Source: Hymenobacter cellulosilyticus
GTDB taxonomy: Bacteria; Bacteroidota; Bacteroidia; Cytophagales; Hymenobacteraceae
DNA: 64,000 nt
Reading direction: 5' to 3'
NCBI RefSeq assembly: GCF_022919215.1
Contig: NZ_CP095046.1
Span: 3,524,501 to 3,588,500, forward strand
Shown here in pieces: positions 39,306 through 48,824 of the stretch. The position numbers and the translations under genes were made by a program. The notes under the pieces are model-generated. The model saw only the letters and a list, made by a program, of their open reading frames with translations. It was not told the origin of the DNA and searched no databases. The first letter of the stretch is position 1. Each line of letters begins with the position of its first letter.

Positions 39306-39887
39306 ATGATTATCATTCAGAATACGGTCATCTCCGACGACGTGCGCGACAATTTCTTTGTCTGCAACCTGGAAGCCTGCAAGGGCGCCTGCTGCGTGGA
39401 AGGTGACCTGGGCGCCCCGTTGGAAACCCACGAGCTGCAGATCCTGCAGGATGAGTACCACAAGATCAAGCCCTTCCTGACCGAGGCCGGGCAGCAGGCC
39501 ATTGAGCAGCAGGGCCTGTATATCAAGGACTGGGAAGGTGACTACAGCACAACCACCATCAACGACAGGGAGTGCGCCTACGCGCTGTATGACGAGCGGG
39601 GCATTCTGAAGTGCGGCATCGAGCAGGCCTACCTGGCCGGCGTGACGACCTTCAAAAAGCCCATCAGCTGCCACCTGTACCCGATTCGCATCACCAAGTA
39701 CGAGGATTTCGAAGCCCTGAACTACGACCGGTGGAACATCTGCAACCCGGCCTGCAGCTTCGGGGCCAACCTGGGCGTGCGCATCTACCAGTTTCTGAAG
39801 GAGCCTTTGGTGCGCAAGTACGGGGAGGAATGGTACGAGGAGCTGGTCACCGAAATCGAAACCAACAGCCCGCCGGTGAATGCCTAG
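39306..39887 (+). CDS. DUF3109 family cysteine-rich protein
   Basis: A 193-residue protein with the DUF3109 N-terminus [30 protein letters not shown]. The conserved cysteines ([41 protein letters not shown]) suggest a metal or iron-sulfur site, related to the YkgJ-type zinc/iron-chelating proteins. Function is not established. The ATG at 39306 is preferred because the promoter -7 box overlaps the only earlier in-frame start. A strong terminator follows directly. Confidence 0.88.
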   Translation: MIIIQNTVISDDVRDNFFVCNLEACKGACCVEGDLGAPLETHELQILQDEYHKIKPFLTEAGQQAIEQQGLYIKDWEGDYSTTTINDRECAYALYDERGILKCGIEQAYLAGVTTFKKPISCHLYPIRITKYEDFEALNYDRWNICNPACSFGANLGVRIYQFLKEPLVRKYGEEWYEELVTEIETNSPPVNA

Positions 39888-39897
39888 GGCAAAAAGG

Positions 39898-39927
39898 AAA
39901 AGGCCGACTGCAGAGTCGGCCTTTTTT
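39898..39927 (+). terminator. Terminator after the DUF3109 gene
   Basis: AAAAGGCCGACT paired with AGTCGGCCTTTT around a GCAG loop plus two extra Ts, 11 bases after the stop codon. Confidence 0.9.
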
Positions 39928-40046
39928 GCGCCCGTGCGGGTGGTTTGCGACAAAATCGTTAGGGGTTGTAAATCAATAAGTAGGTGGGGTTGCGGGGCCG
40001 GGGTCGGAATGATAAGTTGCGGAGGCTTACCTACAAAAACGACTCC

Positions 40047-40468
40047 GTGCAAGACCAGCAACCCAGCGCCACCCCGGCCTCTGCCGCCGACACGACCCCG
40101 AAGGTCACCGGCATCGGCGGTATCTTCTTTTTCTCCGAAAACCCCGAGCAAACCCGGGACTGGTATGCCCGGAATCTAGGCCTGGAAGTGAATGAGTGGG
40201 GCGCGACCTTCGAATCCCGGGTGTAGACCGACCCGACGAGGTGCACTCCCTGCAATGGAGCCCTTTTCAAACTGGCAGCGAGTATTTCGCCCCTTCCCGC
40301 AAGGAGTTTATGATCAACTACCGGGTGCAGCATATCGAGGCGTTGGTGGCAAAGCTGCAAGCCAACGGAGTAACCATTCTCGACGACATTGCCAACTCGG
40401 ACTACGGCAAATTCGTGCATATCCTCGACGCCGACGGCAACAAGGTGGAGCTCTGGGAGCCCCGCTAG
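40047..40468 (+). CDS. VOC/glyoxalase-family protein (apparent frameshift)
   Basis: A protein of about 140 residues if one G is added to GGG at 40217-40219. The first part has TPKVTGIGGIFFFSENPEQTRDWYARNLGLEV, the typical first strand-helix of the vicinal-oxygen-chelate fold. The second frame gives the rest, ending VHILDADGNKVELWEP with the metal-ligand Glu of the family. It may be a lyase or dioxygenase-like enzyme or a binding protein; the substrate cannot be named. The start is taken as the GTG at 40047 because no ATG in frame lies nearby; a longer start at 39984 would overlap the leader. It is followed 58 bases later by an unrelated hypothetical gene. Confidence 0.75.
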
Positions 40469-40526
40469 CCGGGCTGGCGGGGGCTAGCAGCGGCCGCGGT
40501 ACCTTTGAGCGTTGACCCGACCCGCT

Positions 40527-41012
40527 ATGGAAGAAATGTACGTGAGCCAGGAGCTGCCCGACGCGCAGCTGCAGGCGTTTTTGCAGGAAGCTATGCCGGG
40601 GCTGACCGTGTTTCCGTGGGCGCTGCTGCTGGGCGAGAAGGCGCCCATGGAGTTTGATTCGAGCAACCCGGTCCATATTTTCTTTGAAGTTCTGCCTGCC
40701 GAGGTTCCGGAGTTTGCCTGGCACCTGGCCATTTACCGCACACCTAGCGAGGACGAGGAGGCCCGGGCTTTGTGGCTGGGCCGGCAGCTTGCGGTACGCT
40801 TTGGGGCGGCGGTGCTGGTGCCCTTTACCCACCCACAGCAGCCCCAGAGTCCGTTTTACGACATTGTATTCCGGCAGGGAGGGAGCTACCTGGCCGACGA
40901 CAGTGCAACCGAGTTTGGAGAGCCCGACGCGAAGCCCGTGCGTATTCTGGGCCCGTATGCGTTGCCCGCGGTGGAGTTTGATGCCCTGGGCCGGCGCGTA
41001 GGGGCTTCGTGA
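40527..41012 (+). CDS. Hypothetical protein
   Basis: A 161-residue soluble, acidic protein starting at the ATG at 40527. I recognise no family. The sequence is well composed for a folded protein (aromatic and charged residues alternating, e.g. HLAIYRTPSEDEEARALWLG and FFEVLPAEVPEF) and shows codon use like its neighbours. It has no signal peptide and no membrane segment. The stop codon overlaps the GTG of the small ORF at 41009. Confidence 0.65.
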   Translation: MEEMYVSQELPDAQLQAFLQEAMPGLTVFPWALLLGEKAPMEFDSSNPVHIFFEVLPAEVPEFAWHLAIYRTPSEDEEARALWLGRQLAVRFGAAVLVPFTHPQQPQSPFYDIVFRQGGSYLADDSATEFGEPDAKPVRILGPYALPAVEFDALGRRVGAS

Positions 41013-41131
41013 GGCTGGTTGCTTGTTGGGGCTTTATCGGCGGTGCGGCCACCGGTTACTGCGGCTTGCAGTACTTCCTGCGGACCACTTTGTTTACCAG
41101 CGTAATAGACAAGCGGAGCCTGAAAAAATAG
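41009..41131 (+). CDS. Possible small membrane peptide overlapping the upstream gene
   Basis: A 40-codon ORF opens with GTG sharing bases with the upstream stop (GTGA at 41009-41012), the layout of translational coupling. It encodes a hydrophobic first half (VACWGFIGGAATGYCGLQYF) that could span the membrane once and a basic end (VIDKRSLKK). No family is recognised, and its small size leaves chance as a real alternative. Confidence 0.4.
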   Translation: MRLVACWGFIGGAATGYCGLQYFLRTTLFTSVIDKRSLKK

Positions 41132-41507
41132 CTGGGCGGTCTTTTGTCAGGGAGGAAAACGCTTCGGCTTGTGCTGGAACATCTGAGCTGGTCAGGGGAA
41201 TGCCATGGCGCGGGCGTGGTAACAAAACTGCAGGACGGGCCGGTTCAGCTTTTGAGTAGCTACCGCCGCTCACTGGTTAAGATGACCAACTTCCTCCGGC
41301 CCCGGTCTCTGTCAGGACAAAGTCCGAACGCCCTAGGGCCTCACTGATGAGTTAACCGGAGTTGGTTAACAAAAATGGCCGTTTTAGCGGCGCATCCGCC
41401 ACGCCACTTCGCGCACTGAATAGCTACGAAAAATTGTCTTATGTGCCATTCTTCGCAATCATCGACGCGCTATCTTCACCCTCGTTGACTTCTTGAGAAA
41501 GACTACT
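41132..41507. other. Intergenic region upstream of the resolvase remnant
   Basis: About 375 bases with no supported coding sequence. Two GTTAAC sites eight bases apart lie near 41350-41370, just before the recombinase remnant; a former recombination (res-like) site is possible but not demonstrated. Confidence 0.4.
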
Positions 41508-42040
41508 ATGATTTTCGGCTATGCCCGCGTGAACACCTTCTTCCAGCAGCTGCACCGGCAGACCAATGCCTTGCAGTCCTACAGCTGCCTGAAGGTGGCT
41601 CAGGAGAAAGTGTCGTCCGCCAAAGAGCCCTTCGCTCTCCAGCACTTGCTAAACCGACTGCGGCCGGGCGACATGCTTGTGGTCAGGCAACTCGACCGGC
41701 TGGGGCGCTCATTCAAAGACCTCGTGACGAAGGTTAGTGGTTTTCAGCAGCAAGGCGTGCAGCACCATTTAAATACAAGCACGGTCTAGGGCCGGCTCCT
41801 GTTTGACGCTGGCTGAGTTCGAGCGTGACATGCTCCGTGAGCGTACTCGGGCAGACTACAGGGCTGTTAAAAGAAGCCTGGTCCAAGGCGCAGGCCGCCA
41901 AAACGCTGTGCCTACAGCAAGACAAGAACATGGCCGAAATGGGCCAGTTGCTTGGCATCGGCCGCGCCACCATCTACTGCTACCTCGCGCGTTTGAGCGT
42001 CCCCACCGGCAGCAATGTCGGGGGTACATCCAAGGCTTAG
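41508..42040 (+). pseudogene. Decayed serine recombinase (Tn3-type resolvase/invertase)
   Basis: The N-terminal catalytic domain is recognisable: MIFGYARVNT, then RPGDMLVVRQLDRLGRSFKDLV, the usual Arg-rich LDRLGRS motif of small serine recombinases. The catalytic Ser region is altered: the first strand reads YARVNTF where active enzymes have YxRVST. The frame then hits a TAG at 41787-41789. The conserved AEFERDMLRERTRA segment continues in another frame at about 41811, and a C-terminal helix-turn-helix (MAEMGQLLGIGRATIYCYL) in a third. The shifts here are of the opposite phase to those in the 14 housekeeping-type genes, and a nonsense codon is present, so I regard this as genuine decay of a mobile-element recombinase. 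Confidence 0.8.
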
Positions 42041-42076
42041 CGCAGGTTCAGGTTCATTTTGCCAACTAAAGTATCT

Positions 42077-43323
42077 ATGTTATTTACTTTCGGGGCTCAT
42101 AGCTCGTTGCTGCTGCCGGCCGTAATAACCGGCATCGTGGCCGCGGCCTGGTTGTCGCTGCGCGCACTACGGCGCAGCACCCTGACCGATGCGCTGCTGG
42201 CCCTGCTATTGGTTGTGCCCACGCTGAGCATTGCGGAGCAGATGCTGGCCTACGCCGGCTGGTACGACAGCCACGACGGGTACACGACGGCCCTGTTCTA
42301 CGTGCCCTGGCGGCTCAACCTGCTGCTGGGCCCGCCTATTACCTGTATTTTCGAAGCCTGACCAGCCAGGAATTCCGGCTGTTTCCACGGGCTTGGCGGC
42401 ACTTGCTACCGGGCCTGCTGCAAGGTGGACTAATAGTTGGGGCGCTGGCCTACGACCTGCTGTGGCTACCCGTCGTACGGCAGCAACCGGTGGCGGTAGG
42501 CACCAAAGGCCCGGCCCTGGTGGCGGCGGAAGCCTTTGCCCGCTACCTGGGCTATGCTCAGTACGTGCTGCTGCCGGCCTACTGCTGGCGGGTACTGACC
42601 GATTACCAGCGCTACACCCGTTACCTCCACGACAACTTTTCGGATACCGAGCGCCTGCGTTTTGCCGGCCTGCGGCAATTGGTGCTAGTGCAAGTGCTGG
42701 CCTTGGTGTTGAGCCAACTTTTTACGCTGATCAACTGGAAGATTGGCCTGAGTGACGCGGCTTCCTGGAATTACTTTTTCCTGCGCGGCTTCCTGCTGTA
42801 TTGGCTGATTGCCGTCGGCCTGCAAGCCAACTACGCCGCGGCCACCACCCCGCTGCGTTTCGATGCCGCCCCTGACTTACCCATCGCGCCCGAGCCGACG
42901 GCTGAAGGGGACCCGGCCCCAGCCGCGCCGGCCACGCCGGCGTTACCCGAAACCAGGCTGCCAGCGGCAGAACTGACCCCGGAGCTGCTGGTCTGGCGGG
43001 AAAAGCTGCTGGCGCTAATGGATGAGGAGCAGCCTTGGCTGGAACCCGAGCTGACCCTGACCGAGGTTGCGAAACGGCTGCGCATCACGCCCGGGCTGCT
43101 TTCCAAGATTATTAATTCCGGCTGCGGCCAGAACTTCAACGACTTCGTGAATGCGTATCGGGTACGGGAAGCGCAGCGGCTGCTGGCTGACCCCCGCTTT
43201 GCGCACTACTCGCTGGTGGGAGTAGCCCTGGAAAGCGGATTTAACTCACGCTCAACGTTTAACCGGGTATTTAAGAAGATGGTGGGACAGGCACCCAGCG
43301 AGTCAATACGTCCCAGATCATAG
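42077..43323 (+). CDS. Membrane-bound AraC-family transcriptional regulator (apparent frameshift)
   Basis: A protein of about 415 residues if one C is added to the CC at 42335-42336. The joined reading is LLLGPPYYLYFRSLTSQEF. The N-terminal 250 residues contain about seven hydrophobic segments (SSLLLPAVITGIVAAAWLSL, LLALLLVVPTLSI, YAQYVLLPAYCW, VLVQVLALVLSQL and others). A Pro/Ala-rich linker follows, then an AraC-type DNA-binding domain with two helix-turn-helix units (LTEVAKRLRITPGLLSKIIN and YSLVGVALESGFNSRSTFNRVFKK). This 7TM-AraC layout is common in Bacteroidota and suggests sensing in the membrane with direct DNA binding. The neighbouring serine hydrolase is a candidate target. Confidence 0.8.
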
Positions 43324-43412
43324 ATTGAGGCAGGTCAACGTATGCACTGGGGCATGGGCAGTCAGGGCTAGGGAGAATTTTGGGGTATCGTTTCACCAAC
43401 TCACTGCCTGCC

Positions 43413-44586
43413 ATGCACCCCGGCCGCTTTCTCTTCTTCCAGCCTTCTTCTTATTCGCTAAAAAAGCATCTCGCAACACCGCTGTTCCTTGCGTGCCTAC
43501 TGCCGTTACTCTCGTGCCTACCGCTCGCGGGGGCGCCCAACAGCCCTCCAAGTCCGTCAGTCACAGCGTCGATGCTTTCATCGGGCAGCAAATGAAAGCT
43601 CTCGGCATTCCCGGGCTGGCGGTTGCCGTGATTAAAAATGGGAAGCGGGTGAAAGTGAGTACGTACGGCACCGCCAATCTCGAATGGAATCGTCCGGTCA
43701 CGATCCACACCAACTTTCAGATTGCCTCGTGCACCAAGTTGCTGACTTCCACGCTCGTGCTCAAAGCCGTGTATGCCGGCAAGCTGCGCTTTGAGGACCC
43801 TATCGGCAAGTACCTGGACTCCATTCCCACCAGCTGGCAAGCTCTGCGCGTCCAGCACCTGCTCTCGCATACGAGCGGGCTCCGCGAATTTCGGGGCGAT
43901 ACGTACGCGTCAACTGCCACCGTCGTGCGAGCCCTCCAGGACTCCACCTTGGAGTACGTACCGGGCACCAGCCAGCACTACGCGCAGGCAGATTTTATGC
44001 TCGCGGGCCACATACTGGAAAAGATCTACGGCAAACCTTTTCCGCAAATTCTGCGCGAGGAGGTCCTGCTGCCGCTGCACATGACCGACGGGGCTTACGA
44101 CATGGAACGGCGCGTGGGCTCGATTATGCGCACGGACCTGATTCCGCAAAAGGCCACCACGTACTACGACTGGGAAAAGCAGCTGCGTGCCTACAAATTC
44201 ATCTACCCTCAGTACTCTTACACGGCGGGGGATACTTTGCCTCCATTGACGACCTGGCAAACTGGGCCATTGGGCTGGATCAGAATGTGCTCTTCCCGGC
44301 TTCCTTTGCCTATCCTTTGCTGTATACGCGTGGCTCCGTTGGCGGGAAGCCGGCGGCTTTTAGTGCTGCCGGCTGGGGCCTGCCGGAGGAGCAGACGACC
44401 ATCACGTATGCGGGCCACAGCGGCGGCCCGGGCCTGGGGGACGTCTGGCGTTTTCCCGAGGAAGGCTACACGATAATCGTGCTTACCAACGACGGCGAGC
44501 TGCTGCCGGGCCTGGCGCGCGCCATTGCCTCATTTTACGTCCCCGGATTAGCCCGCCCCGTGGCTCTCAAGAAGTTCGAGCGTTAG
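43413..44586 (+). CDS. Serine hydrolase of the class C beta-lactamase family (two apparent frameshifts)
   Basis: A protein of about 391 residues if one G is added to each of two GGGGG runs (43529-43533 and 44227-44231). The first correction joins a signal peptide (KKHLATPLFLACLLPLLSC) to the catalytic domain. The second joins YTAGGYFASIDDLANWAIG to the C-terminal part. The active-site Ser and Lys are in IASCTKLLTS (SxxK), the Tyr motif in QHYAQADFMLAGHILE, and a third motif in YAGHSGGPGLG (HxG-like). Such proteins are usually peptidases or esterases rather than true antibiotic-degrading beta-lactamases. It follows the AraC-type regulator in the same direction. Confidence 0.8.
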
Positions 44587-44896
44587 GGTTGAACGAGATT
44601 GGGGCACCTTAAGCTGCTTGCGCACAGAACAGTTCAAAAGCGCCGTTGTACCCTGCGCCACGCGAACGGCCGACGCGCGGAAGCAACCCAAAAAGGACTT
44701 CCGTGGCTTAGTCAATGCATAGCGACGCCGAAAATGTGTTTTCGGGCAATTGATATAGATTAACGGCATACTGAGGTAAAAAAGGCAGCGCAGCAGGTAG
44801 CCTTGACGGTGGCTGACCCTGACCGAATGGGGATGACTGCAGCGGCCCGCCTGGCCCTCAGAAATTGGGGCAGGGGCGAGCCACCTTCCCAAAACG
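44587..44896. other. Intergenic region
   Basis: About 310 bases between the convergent serine hydrolase and SDR remnant. I see no coding sequence and no convincing terminator. Confidence 0.5.
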
Positions 44897-45090
44897 CTAC
44901 GCCTGGGCCGGCTCGGCAGCAGTGGCGTGCGACAGGGCTTGCCAGGTCGCCATGTCCGCCTGGAGGCTCTTGATTTTCGCCTCGGCCAGGCCGTAGGCGT
45001 CAGCGCCCAGCAGCAGGTGCACGGGCGGATGGGGCTCGGTGGCAACCTGAATCAGGGCCGTGGCACCTTTGGAGGCGGGGTTAGTTTGCC
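44897..45090 (-). pseudogene. C-terminal remnant of a short-chain dehydrogenase
   Basis: On the reverse strand about 60 codons read ASKGATALIQVATEPHPPVHLL followed by LGADAYGLAEAKIKSLQ and end in TAG at 44897. This is the end of an NADP-type short-chain dehydrogenase/reductase (the P.HLLLGADA segment is typical of that group). The catalytic part is absent; the sequence upstream belongs to another gene, the membrane protein ending at 45081. It is therefore a truncated remnant. Confidence 0.65.
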
Positions 45091-45656
45091 GAGCCTGGCA
45101 GTGCCGGCTCCAGCCACTCAGTTTCAGCTGGCAGGGGTGGGCCGGCGAAAAAGCTGCGCATAAACTCCGTGTTGTAGAGAATCACAAAGCAGGCCACCAG
45201 GATGCCGTACAGCACCACGCCCAGTAGATACACAGCGAATTGGGGAATATCGGCGGTGTCTTCTCCCTGAAGCCAGCCGCGCTGAAAGTTGAAAGCTTCG
45301 AACAAGGTCAGCAGGGGCAGTACGTAGCACAGAAGCCGCCGGGCCCGGTCCTGGCGGCTTTCTAGCTGGTAAGTCAGGATAATCGTTACCAGGCACACGG
45401 CAATGTGCAGGGTAGCAAGGACCAGATGCACATTACCCGGTACGGCTCCCACCGGCGAGCTGAATCGGGTTCGAAAATCTTCAAAGCGGAAAAGCAGATT
45501 CAGGGCGTAGCCAATGCTGCCCCCGTAGCTTAACAGCAGGCCCAGAACAAAGAAGACCTGTATCCCTTTGGCGGCGAGGTGCTGGCCGGGGTCCCGGTTG
45601 AAATCACGCCAGAGGGCAAACACGCCCAGCACGAGCAGGATTAGCTTGAAATACAT
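45081..45656 (-). CDS. Hypothetical integral membrane protein
   Basis: A 191-residue protein with about five hydrophobic helices (YFKLILLVLGVFALW, IQVFFVLGLLLSYGGSIGYA, HLVLATLHIAVCLVTIILT, LLCYVLPLLTLFEAF, FAVYLLGVVLYGILVACFVILY). It has a short polar C-terminus. No family is recognised. It is alone on the reverse strand, and its 3' end abuts the SDR remnant. Confidence 0.7.
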   Translation of the reverse strand: MYFKLILLVLGVFALWRDFNRDPGQHLAAKGIQVFFVLGLLLSYGGSIGYALNLLFRFEDFRTRFSSPVGAVPGNVHLVLATLHIAVCLVTIILTYQLESRQDRARRLLCYVLPLLTLFEAFNFQRGWLQGEDTADIPQFAVYLLGVVLYGILVACFVILYNTEFMRSFFAGPPLPAETEWLEPALPGSAN

Positions 45657-45697
45657 AAGAGGAGAATGATGAGCCGGGAAGAAAGCGAAATTCCAGC

Positions 45698-45729
45698 AAA
45701 AAAGGCCCGACTAGCAGCAGTCGGGCCTT
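45698..45729 (-). terminator. Terminator after the alpha-amylase gene
   Basis: On the reverse strand AAGGCCCGACT, loop, AGTCGGGCCTTTTTT, about 30 bases beyond the amylase stop codon. Confidence 0.88.
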
Positions 45730-45756
45730 GGGCATTCACCTCACTTATTCAACTGT

Positions 45757-47558
45757 TTACTGCCAAGTTTCGGTGCGGGTCTGGGTGGTGCCGCTGGGGG
45801 TGAAGCTACGGTTGGTGCCGCCTTCGTAGAGTACGTTGCCAGCCGCGTCCTTGCGGATATACTTGTACTGCACGCTCGTGCCGCTGGTCAGGTTGATGGT
45901 GCCTTTCCAGACGGGGTAGGAAGCGCCGCTGAGCTTGATGGCGTTGGCCGTGTTCCAGGCGCCAAGCTGGGCGGTGCTACCCAGCACGTACACATCCTGG
46001 CCGGTGGTGGTGCCGCTGTAAGTCACGTTGAACGACACGGCCGTGGTGCCGGTGGGAGGGGGCGTAGTGCTACCCGCGCCGGGTACCCACACCGAATAGC
46101 TGCGGGCATTGACGGGGAAGGTGCCGGTGCCGGCCGAGTTGGTGGTGACCGTGGCGGTGCTGTTGCCGGTTTTGTCGGTCAGCGTGGCGCTTTTGAAGGG
46201 CGTGGTAATGGTTTTGGAGCGGGCGGTGCTACCGTCGTTGAGCATCACGAGCAGGCCGGGGTGGGTGGCGTCGCCGGCGCGGGAGTAGGCGTACACGTCG
46301 GCATCGTTGATGGAGGTGTACTCGTTGGCGGCGCCGTAGGCATTGGCTTTGCGAATCTGGATGAGCTTCTTGATCTGGGCGCCCAGGCCATACTCGTAGT
46401 AGTCGCGGTAGAACACGCAGGGGTAGCCTTTTTCCCGGGTCAGGATGTAGGCGTAGGCCAGCATCTTCAGGTTCGTCACGGGGAGTAGAGCGCGCCGGGG
46501 TGGTCGGTGTCGTGGTTATCAACGAAGGAAACCGACAGGGCGCCGTTGGCCTCGGTGAAGCCGGCAAACTGCAGGCCCCGCATATCCCAACTGCCGTTGC
46601 CATTGCTCATGTCCTGGAAGGTGTAGTGCAGGGGCACGTCGAAAAGGCTGGTGCGGCCCCCGGTAGCGGCGGCGTAGTTGTTCAGGTCCGTGAGGTTGCG
46701 AAACCAGGCCTCACTGACGGCGAAGCGGGTGCCTTTTACGTTGTCGAGCCAGCGGTTCACGTAGGCCGTCTGGATGTGCTTGGTGGCGTCGAGCCGGTAG
46801 CCGTCGAGGCTGAGCTTGGTGGTAATCCAGTTGCCCCAGGTAATGGTTTCGTTGGCGTTGTTGACGTCACTGTAGCGGATTTCCGAGCCCAGCAGGTTGT
46901 CGTAGGCGTCCCCGTTGGCGTAGGGCTGGAAGTCGTAGGAGGCCCACTGGTACCACCCGTTGTTGGGGGCCTGCTGGGTGGCCGAGAAATTGTTCCAGTG
47001 CCACTTGTAGGAGCTGTAGGTGTTGTTGCGGCCGGGGTAGGTGAAGCTGGTGTACACGTTGTACTGGTTATTAGCCAGCTCCTGGTTGTCGGCAAAGGTG
47101 AGGTGGTTCATCACCATGTCCTCGTACACCTGAATACCCTGGTTGTGCAGGGAAGTAATAGCGCCCTGCAGCTGACTAATGGTGCCGTAGCGGGTGGCCA
47201 CGGTGCCTTTCTGGTTGAACTCGCCCAGGTCGTAGCGGTCGTACACGCCGTAGCCTACGTCGGTGGCGCTACCCCCTTTGTAAGCCGGGGGCAGCCAGAG
47301 GGCCGTGATGCCGGCATCCTTGAGCTCAGTGGCCTTGCTGCCCAGGTTCTGCCACCAAGTACCGGCCGTAGTGGTGCGGGGCACGTCCCAGTAAAAGGCC
47401 TGCATCATCACGCCGTTGACGGCTACGGCATTGGTGGTTGTGGGCGCGGCGACGGGCACAGCAGTAGTGCCGGGCTGAACGCCATCCTTGGTGCAGGAAG
47501 GCAAAAGCATGCCTGCGGCAAGCAGCCCCGTGAGGGCCGTCGCTGAAAGTTTGTTCAT
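45757..47558 (-). CDS. Lipoprotein alpha-amylase with CBM20 (apparent frameshift)
   Basis: A protein of 600 residues if one G is added to GGGG at 46480-46483, which joins HPGALYSP to VTNLKMLAYAYILT. The start MNKLSATALTGLLAAGMLLPSC gives a lipoprotein signal with the lipobox LPSC. The GH13 barrel has VMMQAFYWDVP, the DMVMNH region, the catalytic nucleophile in DGYRLDATKH, the acid/base Glu in AVSEAWF and the third acid in FVDNHDTDH. The C-terminal 95 residues (VSFNVTYSGTTTGQDVYVLG...YKYIRKDAAGNVLYE) are a CBM20 starch-binding domain. It is a cell-surface or periplasmic starch/maltodextrin hydrolase. No SusCD-type transporter is adjacent, so this is not a classical starch utilisation locus. 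Confidence 0.9.
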
Positions 47559-47873
47559 AACTGTGGGTGTTTTGGTTAGGGCAGAATTATAGGACAAGTA
47601 TAAAGTAATATTCTAGAAATGATGCTACATCATTTCGGTATTACTAATAAAAACCCATTTTTAATGAAGTATTTATAATTACGTATAAAATAGATAGTTA
47701 AGTATCTGTAAATGAGCTGGTAATCGTAATAAATGACGCAAGTAATTTGGCTTGCTAAATGGGTTTAGTGTAACTCTAACGCCGTCATAAAAAGGCTGAA
47801 AAAAATTGTAGTCAGCCACTTAAATTTCTTAGGTCCAGGCCCAGCGCCGCTTATTGTCTGACTGAAAGACGAG
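47559..47873. other. AT-rich intergenic region
   Basis: About 315 bases, clearly more AT-rich than the flanking genes. It lies upstream of the amylase gene and after the ADP-ribosylglycohydrolase stop codon. It probably holds the amylase promoter; TATACTTG near 47600 (reverse strand) is one mismatch from the -7 consensus. No gene seen. Confidence 0.45.
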
Positions 47874-48794
47874 TTAAGACAGGATTGCAGCGTTGAAGCG
47901 TGTTACCGTGGCTTGAACCCAGGCAAACTCGGGCAACTGCTGCAGCTTGCCGTACAGCGGCCGGGGAATACCAGCCACGCCCAACAAAGCCCCGCTGAGC
48001 TGACCGGCCAGGGAGCAGTTGGTGTCCGTGTCGCCACCGGCGGCCACCAAGCCCGCCAGCATGGCTTCAAAACCGAGCCGGCGCACCTGATTGGCCGCTG
48101 TCAGGGCCAGGGGAACCGAATCAACGACGTAGCCGCTGCTGCCAAACCGGGCCGCCATTTCGCCCAGACTCAGCGTGTTCTGCACCTGGTTTAGCTCCAG
48201 GAGCCGGTCCCTAACCCGGGTATCAGGCAGCTGCTCCAGCACTAGCGGCAGCAGGTTGTCGTGGCCGGTCCAGGTTCCGTTGCGCACGGCCTGCAAACTC
48301 AGCACCACGGCCAGGGCGCCCGTGTAGGCTTCCGGGTGCTGGTGAGTGATGCGGCAGACGTCCTCAAGGATTTGCCTGCTCACGGGCTCGGGCAGAAAGG
48401 CCAGGGGCGCAACCCGCATGGCGGCTCCGTTACCGGCGCCGTACTCGCCCTCCCTCCCTGCCTGGCTCCAGTGCCCGCCGGCGGACAGCTCCTGCAGAGC
48501 TTTCAGCGTGCTGGCTCCTAAGCCCGTGAGCTGCCGCTTTTGGAAGTAGGTTAGAAACCTCTGGGCAATGACTTCGGGGTTTACATCACCGGTCTCAGCT
48601 ATAGCCTCGCAGGTGGCCAGGGTAAGCTGGGTATCGTCGGTAAGAGTCCAGTAGTGCTTAACTACAGGCTTGCCGAACGGGTAGTAGGTAGCCGCCAGTG
48701 GCCCCGCCGGTGCAGCTTGCTCGTAGCTGCTGCCGTAAGCGTCGCCGATGGCCCCACCGATGAGGCTGCCCGCAAACTGCTCCTGTGTGGTCAT
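47874..48794 (-). CDS. ADP-ribosylglycohydrolase family protein
   Basis: A 306-residue protein with the binuclear magnesium motifs of the family: GGAIGDAYG near the N-terminus, YWTLTDDTQLTLAT, GNGAAMRVAPL and the C-terminal AAGGDTDTNCSLAGQLSGALLG. These enzymes remove ADP-ribose from proteins (DraG type) or act on related ADP-ribosyl compounds. No ADP-ribosyltransferase or nitrogenase gene is in the window, so the target is unknown. All ligand residues expected are present. Confidence 0.9.
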   Translation of the reverse strand: MTTQEQFAGSLIGGAIGDAYGSSYEQAAPAGPLAATYYPFGKPVVKHYWTLTDDTQLTLATCEAIAETGDVNPEVIAQRFLTYFQKRQLTGLGASTLKALQELSAGGHWSQAGREGEYGAGNGAAMRVAPLAFLPEPVSRQILEDVCRITHQHPEAYTGALAVVLSLQAVRNGTWTGHDNLLPLVLEQLPDTRVRDRLLELNQVQNTLSLGEMAARFGSSGYVVDSVPLALTAANQVRRLGFEAMLAGLVAAGGDTDTNCSLAGQLSGALLGVAGIPRPLYGKLQQLPEFAWVQATVTRFNAAILS

Positions 48795-48824
48795 ATGGCC
48801 GGAAAAGTAGGCACTGGTTATGGG

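Noticed and set aside
41023..41259. A 78-codon ORF overlapping the small coupled ORF
   Set aside because: It shares most of its length with the GTG-coupled frame in another phase, has an Arg-rich random-like sequence and no start signal.
43413..44586. True antibiotic-degrading AmpC-type beta-lactamase
   Set aside because: The motifs are those of the broad serine hydrolase/D-aminopeptidase family, the Tyr-x-Asn motif reads Tyr-Ala-Gln, and no ampR-like regulator is adjacent.
45757..47558. A Sus-type polysaccharide utilisation locus
   Set aside because: The amylase stands alone; no SusC/SusD pair, regulator or second glycoside hydrolase is adjacent.
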